In this document: positions 44,911 to 56,203 of the stretch, in pieces
Position numbering within the stretch: the first letter of the stretch is position 1
Layout of the letters: each line of letters opens with the position of its first letter
The notes under the pieces: generated by a model
Database searches by the model: none
What the model saw: only the letters and a program-made list of their open reading frames with translations
Told to the model about the DNA's origin: nothing
Origin: Parvibaculum sp045863935
GTDB lineage: Bacteria > Pseudomonadota > Alphaproteobacteria > Parvibaculales > Parvibaculaceae
Reading direction: 5' to 3'
DNA: 64,000 bases
Assembly (NCBI RefSeq): GCF_045863935.1
Contig: NZ_BTVP01000014.1
Span: forward strand, 1-64,000
Translations under genes and position numbers: made by a program

Positions 44911-45870
44911 ATGCATACCTATCTCGATTTCGAGAAACCGATTGCGGAACTGGAAGGCAAAGTGCAGGAGCTGAAGCTCCTCGCACAGGACGATCCATCC
45001 GTCAGCATTGGCGACGAAGTGTCGAAGCTGGAGCAGAAGGCCGCCCAGCTTCTTCAGGAAACCTACGCCTCCCTCACGCCGTGGCAGAAAGTGCAGGTCG
45101 CGCGTCATCCGGCCCGGCCCCATTTCCTCGATTACATCGAACGTATGGTGGAGGATTTCACGCCGCTCGCGGGCGACCGCGTCTATGGCGAGGATTCGGC
45201 GATCGTCGGTGGACTCGGCCGGTTCCGTGGCCGCTCGGTCATGTTCATCGGTCATGAGAAGGGCTCGGACACGCAGAGCCGGCTCAAGCACAATTTCGGC
45301 ATGGCGCGGCCCGAGGGATACCGCAAGGCGATCCGCCTGATGACGCTCGCGGAGCGCTTCGGCATTCCGGTCGTCACGCTTGCCGACACGTCGGGCGCCT
45401 ATCCCGGCATGGAGAGCGAGGAGCGAAGCGTCGCCGAGGCGATCGCGCGCTCGACGGACCGTTGCCTCTCGCTCGGTGTGCCGCTCATTTCGGTCATCAT
45501 CGGTGAAGGCATGTCGGGCGGCGCCATTGGCATCGCGTGTGGCAACCGCGTTCTCATGCTTGAGCATTCGATCTACAGCGTCATCTCGCCCGAAGGCGCT
45601 TCCTCCATCCTGTGGCGGAGTTCCGACAAGGCGAAGGACGCCGCCACGGCCATGAAGATCACGGCGCAGCATCTCCATGAGCTTGGCGTGATCGACCGCA
45701 TCCTGCCCGAGCCCATCGGCGGCGCGCATCGCGAGCGCCACCAGATGATCAAGGAGACGGGCGACGCGATTGCCGAGGAACTGAAGGGGCTCGAGAAACT
45801 CGACGCCGACTCGATCAGGCGCCTCCGCCGCGAGAAGTTCCTGGCGATGGGCCGCATCGGCCTTTCCTGA
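44911..45870 (+). CDS. accA: Acetyl-CoA carboxylase carboxyltransferase subunit alpha
   Basis: 319 aa, the standard length. N-terminal helical hairpin (YLDFEKPIAELEGKVQELKLL) and the crotonase-like core with the oxyanion Gly-Gly segments (LADTSGAYPGMESEERS, GEGMSGGAIGIACGNRVLMLEHSIYSVISPEG). With AccD it transfers carboxyl from biotin to acetyl-CoA, the first step of fatty-acid synthesis. In many relatives accA follows xerD directly; here the ECF41 operon lies between. Confidence 0.96.
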   Translation: MHTYLDFEKPIAELEGKVQELKLLAQDDPSVSIGDEVSKLEQKAAQLLQETYASLTPWQKVQVARHPARPHFLDYIERMVEDFTPLAGDRVYGEDSAIVGGLGRFRGRSVMFIGHEKGSDTQSRLKHNFGMARPEGYRKAIRLMTLAERFGIPVVTLADTSGAYPGMESEERSVAEAIARSTDRCLSLGVPLISVIIGEGMSGGAIGIACGNRVLMLEHSIYSVISPEGASSILWRSSDKAKDAATAMKITAQHLHELGVIDRILPEPIGGAHRERHQMIKETGDAIAEELKGLEKLDADSIRRLRREKFLAMGRIGLS

Positions 45871-45984
45871 ACCATTCCGGAGCTAAATGCGTCCAGCCGG
45901 GATCTCCCGATTCACATTCCATTAAGCATGTCCTCCTAGAACGAAAGCGGTTGTCTCGTTTTCGTCCACCGAGGGGCTTTGCGC

Positions 45985-46509
45985 ATGCTTGCCGAACCCG
46001 AAGTCCTGCAAACCGCGGGCGCGAAGCGGTTCTTCGGCTACTGGAACAACCTGCCCAAGGATGGGGTGGTTCCGGACCGGAGCGACTTCAGCCCGGCGGG
46101 CATCGCATCGCTGATGCCGGCGGTAACCTTGCTCGAAATCGTCTCGGAGGACCTCATCCTGCAGCGCCTTGCCGGGACGGCTATCTGCCGGGTCATGGGC
46201 TTCGATCCGACAGGCATGAACGCGCTCGATCTCATCTCGCCTGCAACGCGGCCGGACTATCTCGACCTCATTCACAAGCAGATATCGACGCCCTGCGGCC
46301 GCTGGAACATCCTGCGCAGCCGTCATGACAACATGGTCGACCGGGCGGAGGTGCTCACCTTGCCGATGCATCACCGCCTGTCGGGGCACTGGATGATCCT
46401 TTCCTACTTCGCCGCGCTTGACCCCGTTGCCTACGATCCAGGGCCATATGAAATCCTCGGTTACGAGGACACGCGCTGGATCGACATAGGTGCCGGCGTT
46501 CCGGACTGA
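45985..46509 (+). CDS. PAS_5 (DUF1457) domain protein
   Basis: 174 aa, essentially one PAS-like domain: KRFFGYWNNLPKDGVVPDRSDFSPAGIASLMPAVTLLEI, then LAGTAICRVMGFDPTGMNALDLI and a C-terminal HWMILSYFAALDP. This alphaproteobacterial family senses small molecules but the ligand is unknown. ATG 45985 is chosen over a TTG at 45979 because GAGGGG is eight bases upstream. No output domain; it may act with a separate partner. Convergent with the SLC13 gene. Confidence 0.8.
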   Translation: MLAEPEVLQTAGAKRFFGYWNNLPKDGVVPDRSDFSPAGIASLMPAVTLLEIVSEDLILQRLAGTAICRVMGFDPTGMNALDLISPATRPDYLDLIHKQISTPCGRWNILRSRHDNMVDRAEVLTLPMHHRLSGHWMILSYFAALDPVAYDPGPYEILGYEDTRWIDIGAGVPD

Positions 46510-46514
46510 GGCGC

Positions 46515-48290
46515 TCAAGCCCAGAAGAGCATGATGAGCGGCACGGCGATGATCGTCACCATCACCTCGAGTGGCAGGCCGAGCCGCCAGTAATCCGAAA
46601 ACCTGTATCCGCCGGGGCCCATGACCAGCGTGTTCGACTGGTGGCCGATGGGCGTCAGGAAGGAACAGCTCGCGCCGATGGCGACGGTCATCAGGAAGGC
46701 GTCGGGGTTCACGTCCAGCGCCTGCGCCGTTGCAATGGAGATCGGTGCCATGATGAGCGCCGTAGCGGCGTTGTTTATAACATCCGTCAGAAGCATCGTG
46801 GCGACGAGAAGAAGGGTGACGATCGCCCACACCGGCAAAACCCCCGCCATACCGGCAATACTTTCTGCGACAAGAGCGTCGGCGCCGGTATTGCTGAGCG
46901 CCTGACCGACCGGGATCATCGCGCCGAGCAGCACGATCACCGGCCAGTCGACATGCTTGTAGAGGTCGCGGAGCGGCAGGATGCCGATGATGACATAAAG
47001 CAGGATCGCCGCGATGAAGGCGATGGCAAGGGGCAGCACGCCCGCCATCGAAAGCGCGATGGCGCCGGCGAAAATGGCAAAAGCCGTGCCGAGCCGTCGC
47101 GGTCCGCCAAGGCGCAGGCCGCGCTCGGGAAGCGGCAGAAGGCCGAGTTCGGCCGGCACTTTCGGATCCTGGCTCTCTCGTGTTTGCAGGAGCAGGACGT
47201 CGCCGGTCTGGAACCGGACATTGTGCAGCCGTCCGCCGATCGGCTCGCCCTGCCGCGCCACCGCAAAGAGCTGGAATTCCCCTTGGGCAAGCCGCGCCAG
47301 CGTGCGCGGCCCGAAGCCGATCAGCGGCGAATTCGGCGCGACGATCGCTTCCATGAGCTTGAGGGCGGAGCTCGTGATGTCCGACCGGATTTCACCTTCG
47401 GGGCCGACGAGTTCCAGTTCCTGCTTGCCCAGGAATTCGGTGAGATCGGTTGGATCGGCGCGCAGGATGAATATGTCTCCCGCTTCGATGGGTTGCCAGG
47501 GTTCGGGCTGGTAGAGCTGTCCGTCCGCGCGCACGCGCGCGGCGATGGCGATGTCCTCGCCGGCCGCCGTCTTCATATGCGCGACGCGCTTTCCTGTGAG
47601 CGGGCTCTTCGATTTCACGCGCACTTCGACGACATATTCCTCAAGCGTGAACATGTCCTCGGGCTGCACACCGCCCTTGCGTTCGCTCGGAATGAGCCGC
47701 CACGCGCCGAGGGCGATGAAGAGAATGCCGCCCACAGCGACCGGAAGGCCCACCCAGGCGAAGTCGAACATGTGGAAGGCTTCGTTCGAATAGGAACTGC
47801 GGAAGCTCGCGATGATGATGTTTGGCGGCGTGCCGATAAGCGTGATCATGCCGCCGAGCATCGAGCCGAAAGCGAGCGGCATCAGCAAAATGGCGGGAGG
47901 GCGCCCGCGCTCGGCAGCCGTTGCAAGCGCGACAGGCAGCATGATCGCGAGGGCGCCAACGTTGTTCATGAATGACGAGGCGAGCGCGACGACACCGGTG
48001 AGGATGGCGATGTGACCGGTCGTGGTCTTCGTCAGCGGCACGATCCGCTGCACGACGACCTCGACGAGGCCGGAGGTGCGCAGCGCTTCCGATACGACAA
48101 GCACGGCGGCGACGGTCACGACGGCGGGATGTCCGAAGCCCGAGAGCAGTTCCGCTGGCTCGGCAAGTCCCGCAAGAGCGACGGCGACAAGCGCGATCAG
48201 CGCCACGATGTCATGCCGCAGCTTGCCGGACGCAAAAAGGGCAAGCGCAAGAAAGAGTATGCCGAATGCAAGGCCCTGCTCGAGGGTCAT
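46515..48290 (-). CDS. SLC13/DASS-family permease with two RCK_C domains
   Basis: 591 aa. Two clusters of membrane helices (about residues 5-200 and 410-590) with the family's SNT-like motifs (SSFMNNVGALAIMLPVA, DVINNAATALIMAPIS, GASCSFLTPIGHQSNTLVMGPGGYRF) flank two cytoplasmic TrkA-C/RCK_C domains (about 215-385). Na+-coupled uptake of dicarboxylates or sulfate is the family theme. ATG overlaps the stop of the upstream epoxide hydrolase by four bases, hinting that the permease handles a related organic anion. Confidence 0.88.
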   Translation of the reverse strand: MTLEQGLAFGILFLALALFASGKLRHDIVALIALVAVALAGLAEPAELLSGFGHPAVVTVAAVLVVSEALRTSGLVEVVVQRIVPLTKTTTGHIAILTGVVALASSFMNNVGALAIMLPVALATAAERGRPPAILLMPLAFGSMLGGMITLIGTPPNIIIASFRSSYSNEAFHMFDFAWVGLPVAVGGILFIALGAWRLIPSERKGGVQPEDMFTLEEYVVEVRVKSKSPLTGKRVAHMKTAAGEDIAIAARVRADGQLYQPEPWQPIEAGDIFILRADPTDLTEFLGKQELELVGPEGEIRSDITSSALKLMEAIVAPNSPLIGFGPRTLARLAQGEFQLFAVARQGEPIGGRLHNVRFQTGDVLLLQTRESQDPKVPAELGLLPLPERGLRLGGPRRLGTAFAIFAGAIALSMAGVLPLAIAFIAAILLYVIIGILPLRDLYKHVDWPVIVLLGAMIPVGQALSNTGADALVAESIAGMAGVLPVWAIVTLLLVATMLLTDVINNAATALIMAPISIATAQALDVNPDAFLMTVAIGASCSFLTPIGHQSNTLVMGPGGYRFSDYWRLGLPLEVMVTIIAVPLIMLFWA

Positions 48291-49510
48291 GTGACGGCGC
48301 TTCCTTTCACAACCCCCATTTCGCGAAAAGCATCGCGCACATCGTCGGCGAAGAGTTCGGGTTCTTCCATCGCCGCAAAGTGGCCGCCGCGCTTCATCTG
48401 GCGCCAGCGTGCGATGTTGTAGCTGCGCTCCGCCCAGGAGCGCGGTGTGTCCGGCAGCACATCGATCGGATATTCGGAATAGGCAGTCGGCACCGTCACC
48501 TTCTCGCCTGGACGGAGGAGGGCGGTGCCTTCGGCGGGGCCAGCCTTGTAGAGCGTGTTCGCCGAGTTGATCGTGCCGGTGAACCAGTAGATCGAGAACT
48601 GCGTGAGGATGAGGTCGAAGGGAAAGCGCGCCATCATGCCGTCCATCGTGTCCGTCTTGCCGGTGTCGCCGAGGCGGTAGTATTTGTCCGCGAGCCAGCC
48701 CGCGAGACCGGCGGGGCTGTCCATCAGGCCGAAGGCGAGCGCCATCGGTTTCGTCGACTGGATCGAGCGGTAACCTTCTTCCTGCCGCCACCATTTCTGC
48801 ATCGTGGCAATCCAGTGGCCTTCTTCCTCGGTCACCGGCGGCTGGCTCTCGTGCTTCAGTGCCGGACGCAGCGGCAGCATGGTCAGATGAATGCCCATGA
48901 GGCTTTCGGGATACTGGAGCGCGAGGCGCGAGGTGACGAAGCTCCCCCAGTCGCCCGCCTGCGCCGCATACCGGTCATAGCCAAGCACCTCGGTCATCAG
49001 CCGGTGCCAGAGATCGGCAATCGCCGCCGGACCGATCGGCTTGCGAGGCAGCGAGGAGAAGCCATAGCCGACAAGCGAAGGAACGATGACGTCGAAGGCG
49101 GGGCCTTCGCGGCCGTATTTCTCCGGATGCGCCAGCGGATCGACCACATCCAGAAATTCGCGGAAGGTCGATGGCCAGCCATGCGTCAGGATCAGCGGCA
49201 CGGGATTGTCGCCCGTGCCGCGCTCATAGATGAAGTGAATGGTGTGGTCTTCCGCGTCGTCGTCGGTCAGCGTCGCGCGATATTGCGGGAAGCGGTTGAG
49301 GCCGTCTTCCGCCGCGCGCCAGTCGAAATCGTCGCGCCAGTATTCGATCAGCCGCTCCATGTAAGGAAGGCTGGTGCCATATTCCCAGGTCTCGTTGCCC
49401 GCCGGTTCGTTCGGAAAGCGCGTGCGCTGGAGCCTGCGTTTCAGATCCTCGATTTCCGCCTCCGATATATGGATGGAGAACGGGTCGGCGGGCACGATGC
49501 GATGGGTCAT
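48287..49510 (-). CDS. EPHX1-type epoxide hydrolase, copy 1
   Basis: 407 aa alpha/beta hydrolase with an N-terminal EHN domain (about 5-115). Oxyanion motif HGWP (110-113), nucleophile Asp in AGDWGS (D187), and catalytic His in GGHFAAME near residue 378; the charge-relay acid is a Glu or Asp in the cap region. Microsomal-type enzymes open epoxides to diols. It is the second of two such genes in tandem and overlaps the SLC13 gene start. About 40 per cent similarity to copy 2 by eye; not computed. Confidence 0.85.
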   Translation of the reverse strand: MTHRIVPADPFSIHISEAEIEDLKRRLQRTRFPNEPAGNETWEYGTSLPYMERLIEYWRDDFDWRAAEDGLNRFPQYRATLTDDDAEDHTIHFIYERGTGDNPVPLILTHGWPSTFREFLDVVDPLAHPEKYGREGPAFDVIVPSLVGYGFSSLPRKPIGPAAIADLWHRLMTEVLGYDRYAAQAGDWGSFVTSRLALQYPESLMGIHLTMLPLRPALKHESQPPVTEEEGHWIATMQKWWRQEEGYRSIQSTKPMALAFGLMDSPAGLAGWLADKYYRLGDTGKTDTMDGMMARFPFDLILTQFSIYWFTGTINSANTLYKAGPAEGTALLRPGEKVTVPTAYSEYPIDVLPDTPRSWAERSYNIARWRQMKRGGHFAAMEEPELFADDVRDAFREMGVVKGSAVT

Positions 49511-49518
49511 GGGACTTC

Positions 49519-50715
49519 TCAGCCTTTGATTTTCTTCACGAAGCTCATCACTTCATCAGCAAAAAGGCGGCCGGTCTCCCAGGCGGCGAAATGGCCGCCG
49601 CGTTCGAGCTCGGACCAGTGGACGATGTTGAAGCCCTTCTCCATGTAGCTGCGCGGTCCGATGCAATAGGCCTGCGCTTCCTGAGGAAACTTCGCCATGC
49701 CGGTCGGCACGTTCACCTTCGTTCCGGGAGCCATGCTGGTGCCGCCTTCCTCCATCATGCCGCGATAGAACCAGATGGCTGTGTTGAAGCTGCGGGTCAC
49801 GAGATAGATCATGATGCCGGTCAGCATGGCGTCCTTGGAGAACGCATTTTCCAGATGACCCGGCGTTTCGCCATTTCGGCGGTCGGACCACGAATGGAAC
49901 TTCTCGACGATCCAGGCGGCCGCGCCCACGGGACTGTCCATCATCGCATAGGAAAGGGTCTGCGGCTTCGTCATCTGAATCTGCAGGTAAGCCCCGTCGA
50001 AAGCGAAGGCGGCGCCGGCCGCGTTGGTCCATGCCACTTCTTCCTCCGTCTCGGGAAGGACGGGCGGGCGCAACCCGTTCATGTTGACGTGGATCGCCTT
50101 GCAGCCGCCCTTCTTGTCCACGCCGTGCTCATAACCGAGCCAGCCGGTGACGACGGATCCCCAGTCGCCGCCTTGCGCGATATAGGTCTCATAGCCGAGC
50201 ACCTCCCGCATTAACTTGTCCCACAGCGCTGCGGTTCCACGAGGGCCCATCGGTTTTTTAGGCTTGCCCGAAAATCCGTAGCCGGGCAGCGAGGGGATGA
50301 CGAGGTTCACGCCGTCTTCCGCCTTGCCGCCGAACTTCTCCGGATGGGCCAGAGGCTCGATCGCCTCGTAGAATTCAAAGACCGAACCCGGCCAGCCATG
50401 GGTGAGCAGCAGCGTTTCCGGGTTGGCGCCCGAGCCTTTGACGTGGATGAAATGGACCTTGAGCCCGTCCACTTCCGCGTGGAACTGCGGGAAGGCGTTG
50501 AGCTTCTTCTCCGCCGCGCGCCAGTCGAACTTCTCCGTCCAGTAGGTGCAAAGTTCACGCATGTATTCCATGTCGGTGCCATAGGCCCAGCGGTCGCCGC
50601 CCGGCGCGATCTCCGGCATTTCGTGCCACTCATAGGCGCGCACCTTTGCCATGATGGCGTCGAGCTTTGCTTGCGGAATATCGATGGTGAAGGGGGTCGG
50701 GCTCTTCGCGGTCAT
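49519..50715 (-). CDS. EPHX1-type epoxide hydrolase, copy 2
   Basis: 398 aa. EHN domain followed by the hydrolase core: HGWPGS (106-111), GGDWGS with D184 as nucleophile, and GGHFAAWE near the C-terminus with the catalytic His. Residue context differs from copy 1 in the cap (e.g. KAIHVNMNGLRPPVLP), so the substrates probably differ. ATG 50715; the upstream extension is noise. The two genes are 8 bases apart, forming an operon with the SLC13 permease; an MFS gene is divergent. Confidence 0.85.
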   Translation of the reverse strand: MTAKSPTPFTIDIPQAKLDAIMAKVRAYEWHEMPEIAPGGDRWAYGTDMEYMRELCTYWTEKFDWRAAEKKLNAFPQFHAEVDGLKVHFIHVKGSGANPETLLLTHGWPGSVFEFYEAIEPLAHPEKFGGKAEDGVNLVIPSLPGYGFSGKPKKPMGPRGTAALWDKLMREVLGYETYIAQGGDWGSVVTGWLGYEHGVDKKGGCKAIHVNMNGLRPPVLPETEEEVAWTNAAGAAFAFDGAYLQIQMTKPQTLSYAMMDSPVGAAAWIVEKFHSWSDRRNGETPGHLENAFSKDAMLTGIMIYLVTRSFNTAIWFYRGMMEEGGTSMAPGTKVNVPTGMAKFPQEAQAYCIGPRSYMEKGFNIVHWSELERGGHFAAWETGRLFADEVMSFVKKIKG

Positions 50716-50862
50716 TTCGGCCTCGCTGGTTCGTTTTGCTGTTCTTTGTTGCGGGGGATTATGGCAGCGCGGGGCGCTGCCGCAAGCGGGCGACATTGCG
50801 GGCGGAACAAACCGCCACTAGAGTTGCCTGAGCAAAGAACACGAAAAACGAGGGGAGAGGGA

Positions 50863-52227
50863 ATGGCCGAAGCTACAATGGCCAAGGGGGCGGCGCCTGC
50901 CAGGCTGTCATCCGGGTATCGGCGCTATGCGCTGATGGTACTGGTGCTCGGCTATACGTCGAGCCATGTCGACCGCAATATCATGGGCATCCTGATGGAG
51001 CCCATAAAGGCGGACCTTCATCTCTCGGACACACAGCTCGGCTTTCTGTCGGGCATTGCCTTCGCAATCTTCTATGCGACCCTCGGTATTCCGATTGCGT
51101 TGGTCGCCGACCGCGGCAACCGCCGCAACATCATCGCCTGGGCCATCGCGATCTGGAGCGGCATGACCGCGGTTTGCGGTCTCGCCGGGAATTTCTGGCA
51201 GCTTGCACTCGCGCGCATCGGCGTCGGTGTCGGCGAGGCAGGGTCCAGCCCTCCTTCCCATTCGATGATTGCCGACATGTACGCGCCGAACGAACGCGCG
51301 AGCGCCATGGCGATCTATTCGCTTGGCGTCTATTTCGGCGTGATGGTCGGCTTTCTCGTCGGCGGCTGGGTTGCGGTCTGGTACGGCTGGCGCGCGGCCT
51401 TCTTCGTCGTCGGCGTGCCGGGCCTCCTTCTCGCGCTTCTCGTCCGCTTCACGCTGGTGGAGCCCGAACGCGGCGGTGCGGACGGTATGGCGCCGGAGAA
51501 ATCCGACAAGCCGCTCAATTTCCGCACCGGCCGGGTGATCGTGAAGGAAGGGTTCCAACATCTCTGGCGCACGGCTGCGGCGCGTCATGTCGTTTGCGGC
51601 GTCACCATCACGTCCTTCGTCGGTTATGGCGGCGTCATGTGGGGCCCGGCCTACCTCATCCGCACGCATGGTATGTCGATCGGCGAAGTGTCGAGCTATC
51701 TCGCGCTGATGGTCGGTATCGTGGGCGGCCTTGGCGCCTATATCGGCGGGCGTCTGACGGATCGTCTCGCCGCGAAGGATGTGCGCTGGAACACCTGGGT
51801 CGTCGCCTGGGCGAAACTCGCGGTGGTGCCTTTCATCGTCGCCTTCTACCTCACCGACAACTGGCCGGTCTTCCATATCGGCAGCCACGGCGTTTCGATC
51901 CTCTGGGTTCTCTACATACCCATTTCGTTTCTGGGCGCCTTCTATCTGGGGCCTTCCTTTGCGATGATCCAGACGCTGACACCACCCGCGAAGCGCGCGC
52001 TCGCTTCGGCCATGATGCTCTTCATCCTCAACATCATCGGCCTCGGCTTCGGTCCGCAATTCGTCGGCATCCTGTCGGATTTCTTCAATCACTCGATGGG
52101 CATGGGCAATCAGTCGTTGCGCTGGGCGCTGTTCGGCACCTCGTTGCTGAACTTCTGGGCGGCGGCGCATTACTTCCTTGCCGGCCATCACCTGAAGAAG
52201 GCGTCGTCGGAAACCAGACGCGCCTGA
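50863..52227 (+). CDS. MFS transporter
   Basis: 454 aa, twelve membrane segments. The MFS loop 2-3 signature is visible as FAIFYATLGIPIALVADRGNRRNIIAWAIAIWS, and ARIGVGVGEAGSSPPSHSMIADMYAPNERASAMAIYSLGVYFG is typical of the spinster-like / anion:cation symporter-related group found next to catabolic genes in alphaproteobacteria. Strong ribosome site GGGGAGAGGG. Divergent from the epoxide hydrolases, so uptake of a related compound is plausible. Confidence 0.88.
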   Translation: MAEATMAKGAAPARLSSGYRRYALMVLVLGYTSSHVDRNIMGILMEPIKADLHLSDTQLGFLSGIAFAIFYATLGIPIALVADRGNRRNIIAWAIAIWSGMTAVCGLAGNFWQLALARIGVGVGEAGSSPPSHSMIADMYAPNERASAMAIYSLGVYFGVMVGFLVGGWVAVWYGWRAAFFVVGVPGLLLALLVRFTLVEPERGGADGMAPEKSDKPLNFRTGRVIVKEGFQHLWRTAAARHVVCGVTITSFVGYGGVMWGPAYLIRTHGMSIGEVSSYLALMVGIVGGLGAYIGGRLTDRLAAKDVRWNTWVVAWAKLAVVPFIVAFYLTDNWPVFHIGSHGVSILWVLYIPISFLGAFYLGPSFAMIQTLTPPAKRALASAMMLFILNIIGLGFGPQFVGILSDFFNHSMGMGNQSLRWALFGTSLLNFWAAAHYFLAGHHLKKASSETRRA

Positions 52228-52246
52228 TCTGTCCGAAGCGCAAAAG

Positions 52247-52280
52247 AAAAGAGCCGCACTTTTCAGTGCGGCTCTTTTTT
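52247..52280 (+). terminator. Bidirectional terminator, MFS / secA
   Basis: AAAAGAGCCGCACT, TTTC loop, AGTGCGGCTCTTTTTT: a perfect 12-bp stem with A and T tracts on either side, between the convergent MFS and secA genes. Confidence 0.9.
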
Positions 52281-52295
52281 GTCCGGGTGCGGCGT

Positions 52296-55016
<2,721 letters not shown>

Positions 55017-55046
55017 CAGGTCAAATTCCTCTTGCGGTGCGCTCCC

Positions 55047-55075
55047 GATGTAAGGGCGCGCCCCTGCCTTGTCAA
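55047..55075 (-). promoter_or_regulatory. Probable secA promoter
   Basis: On the minus strand TTGACA (55075-55070), 17-base spacer, TACATC (55052-55047), about 30 bases before the secA ATG. The -35 is perfect, the -10 weak. Confidence 0.5.
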
Positions 55076-55272
55076 TCGAACGCGGGGTGGCGGCAATCCC
55101 GGCGGAACCCCCCTGATTTGCTTTTGCGCGCTCCCTATAGGCGTTGCGTGTGGCGCTTGTGTGACCGGGGCGCCCGGACCATGATGGCCGACCCAAATTC
55201 GGCCCGTTTTGATCGCTCCCTGCTTTTGTGAGGCCGAAGAGGCCGTTTGTCCCGTTAAGGAAGGTTCATCCC

Positions 55273-56154
55273 ATGCCCGTCTTCCGTCTGCCCGCCGTCC
55301 TGGCGTTCCTCGCGGCCGTCCTTCCGGCTCTCGCAGGGACCTCGCCCACCCTTGCACAGGAGGCCGATCCCGCCGGCGAGGTGGTCGCGACTGTGGACGG
55401 CACGCCGATCCGTTATTCGGACCTCGCCATGGCGGATGAGGAGATGGGGGCGGCGCTGGCGCAGCTCGAGCCGCAGATCCGCTTTCAGTATCTCCTTGGC
55501 ATGCTGATCGATCGCCGCGTCGTTGCGATGGAGGCGAGGGAGAAGCATGTGGATGACGACCCCGCCGTGCAGCGGCGGCAGGAATATTACGGCGAGAAGG
55601 CGCTGCGCGACGTCTATTGGGTCCAGCTCATGCAGGACAAGGTGACCGACGAGGCGATCAAGGCCTACTACGAGAAGAACATCGCGAACGCGCCCGCGGA
55701 GCGCGAAGCCCATGCCCGCCACATTATTGCCGAGAGCGAGCAACAGGCGGCGAAGATCGCTGCCGAGATAAAAGGCGGCAAGAGCTTCGAGGCGGCGGCG
55801 GTCGAGTATTCGCGCGATCCCGGCTCGCCCGACGATGGCGATCTCGGCTGGTTCCCCCGCGAGGAGATGGTGCCGGAAATCTCGGACGCGGTCTTCTCGA
55901 TGAAGCCCGGCGATGTGTCCGGCCCCGTCCAGACGCAGTTCGGCTGGCATGTCATTCAGCTTGTCGAGTTCCGCGACCTGCCCAAGCCCACGATCGAGGA
56001 AGCGCATGACGAGATCGTGCGGAAAATTGCGCGCGACGAGGGGCAAAAGCTCATGGAGAAATTGCGCTCCGGTGCGAAGATCGAGATTATCGGCGCCGAA
56101 TCGGCCGCACCTTCTTCCGGACGCCCGCAGCTCGTGCCGCCGGCGGAGGAATGA
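55273..56154 (+). CDS. Exported parvulin-type peptidyl-prolyl isomerase
   Basis: 293 aa. Signal peptide (about residues 1-33, ending LAQ), a SurA/PrsA-like N-terminal helical region, then a parvulin (rotamase) domain at about 145-235: ARHIIAESEQQAAKIAAEIKGGKSFEAAAVEYSRDPGSPDDGDLGWFPREEMVPEISDAVF...GPVQTQFGWHVIQL with the conserved His and Gly-Trp residues. Periplasmic folding factor for exported or outer-membrane proteins. AAGGAAGG precedes ATG 55273. Followed by argJ after 49 bases, often adjacent in relatives. Confidence 0.9.
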   Translation: MPVFRLPAVLAFLAAVLPALAGTSPTLAQEADPAGEVVATVDGTPIRYSDLAMADEEMGAALAQLEPQIRFQYLLGMLIDRRVVAMEAREKHVDDDPAVQRRQEYYGEKALRDVYWVQLMQDKVTDEAIKAYYEKNIANAPAEREAHARHIIAESEQQAAKIAAEIKGGKSFEAAAVEYSRDPGSPDDGDLGWFPREEMVPEISDAVFSMKPGDVSGPVQTQFGWHVIQLVEFRDLPKPTIEEAHDEIVRKIARDEGQKLMEKLRSGAKIEIIGAESAAPSSGRPQLVPPAEE

Positions 56155-56203
56155 CCCGGCCGGCGTGAGGGCATAAGCAGGCGTTTAGCAGGCGGAGCGG
56201 TGA

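Noticed and set aside
48266..49648. 460-codon plus-strand ORF
   Set aside because: Antisense shadow of the epoxide hydrolase gene; His/Arg-rich, no domain.
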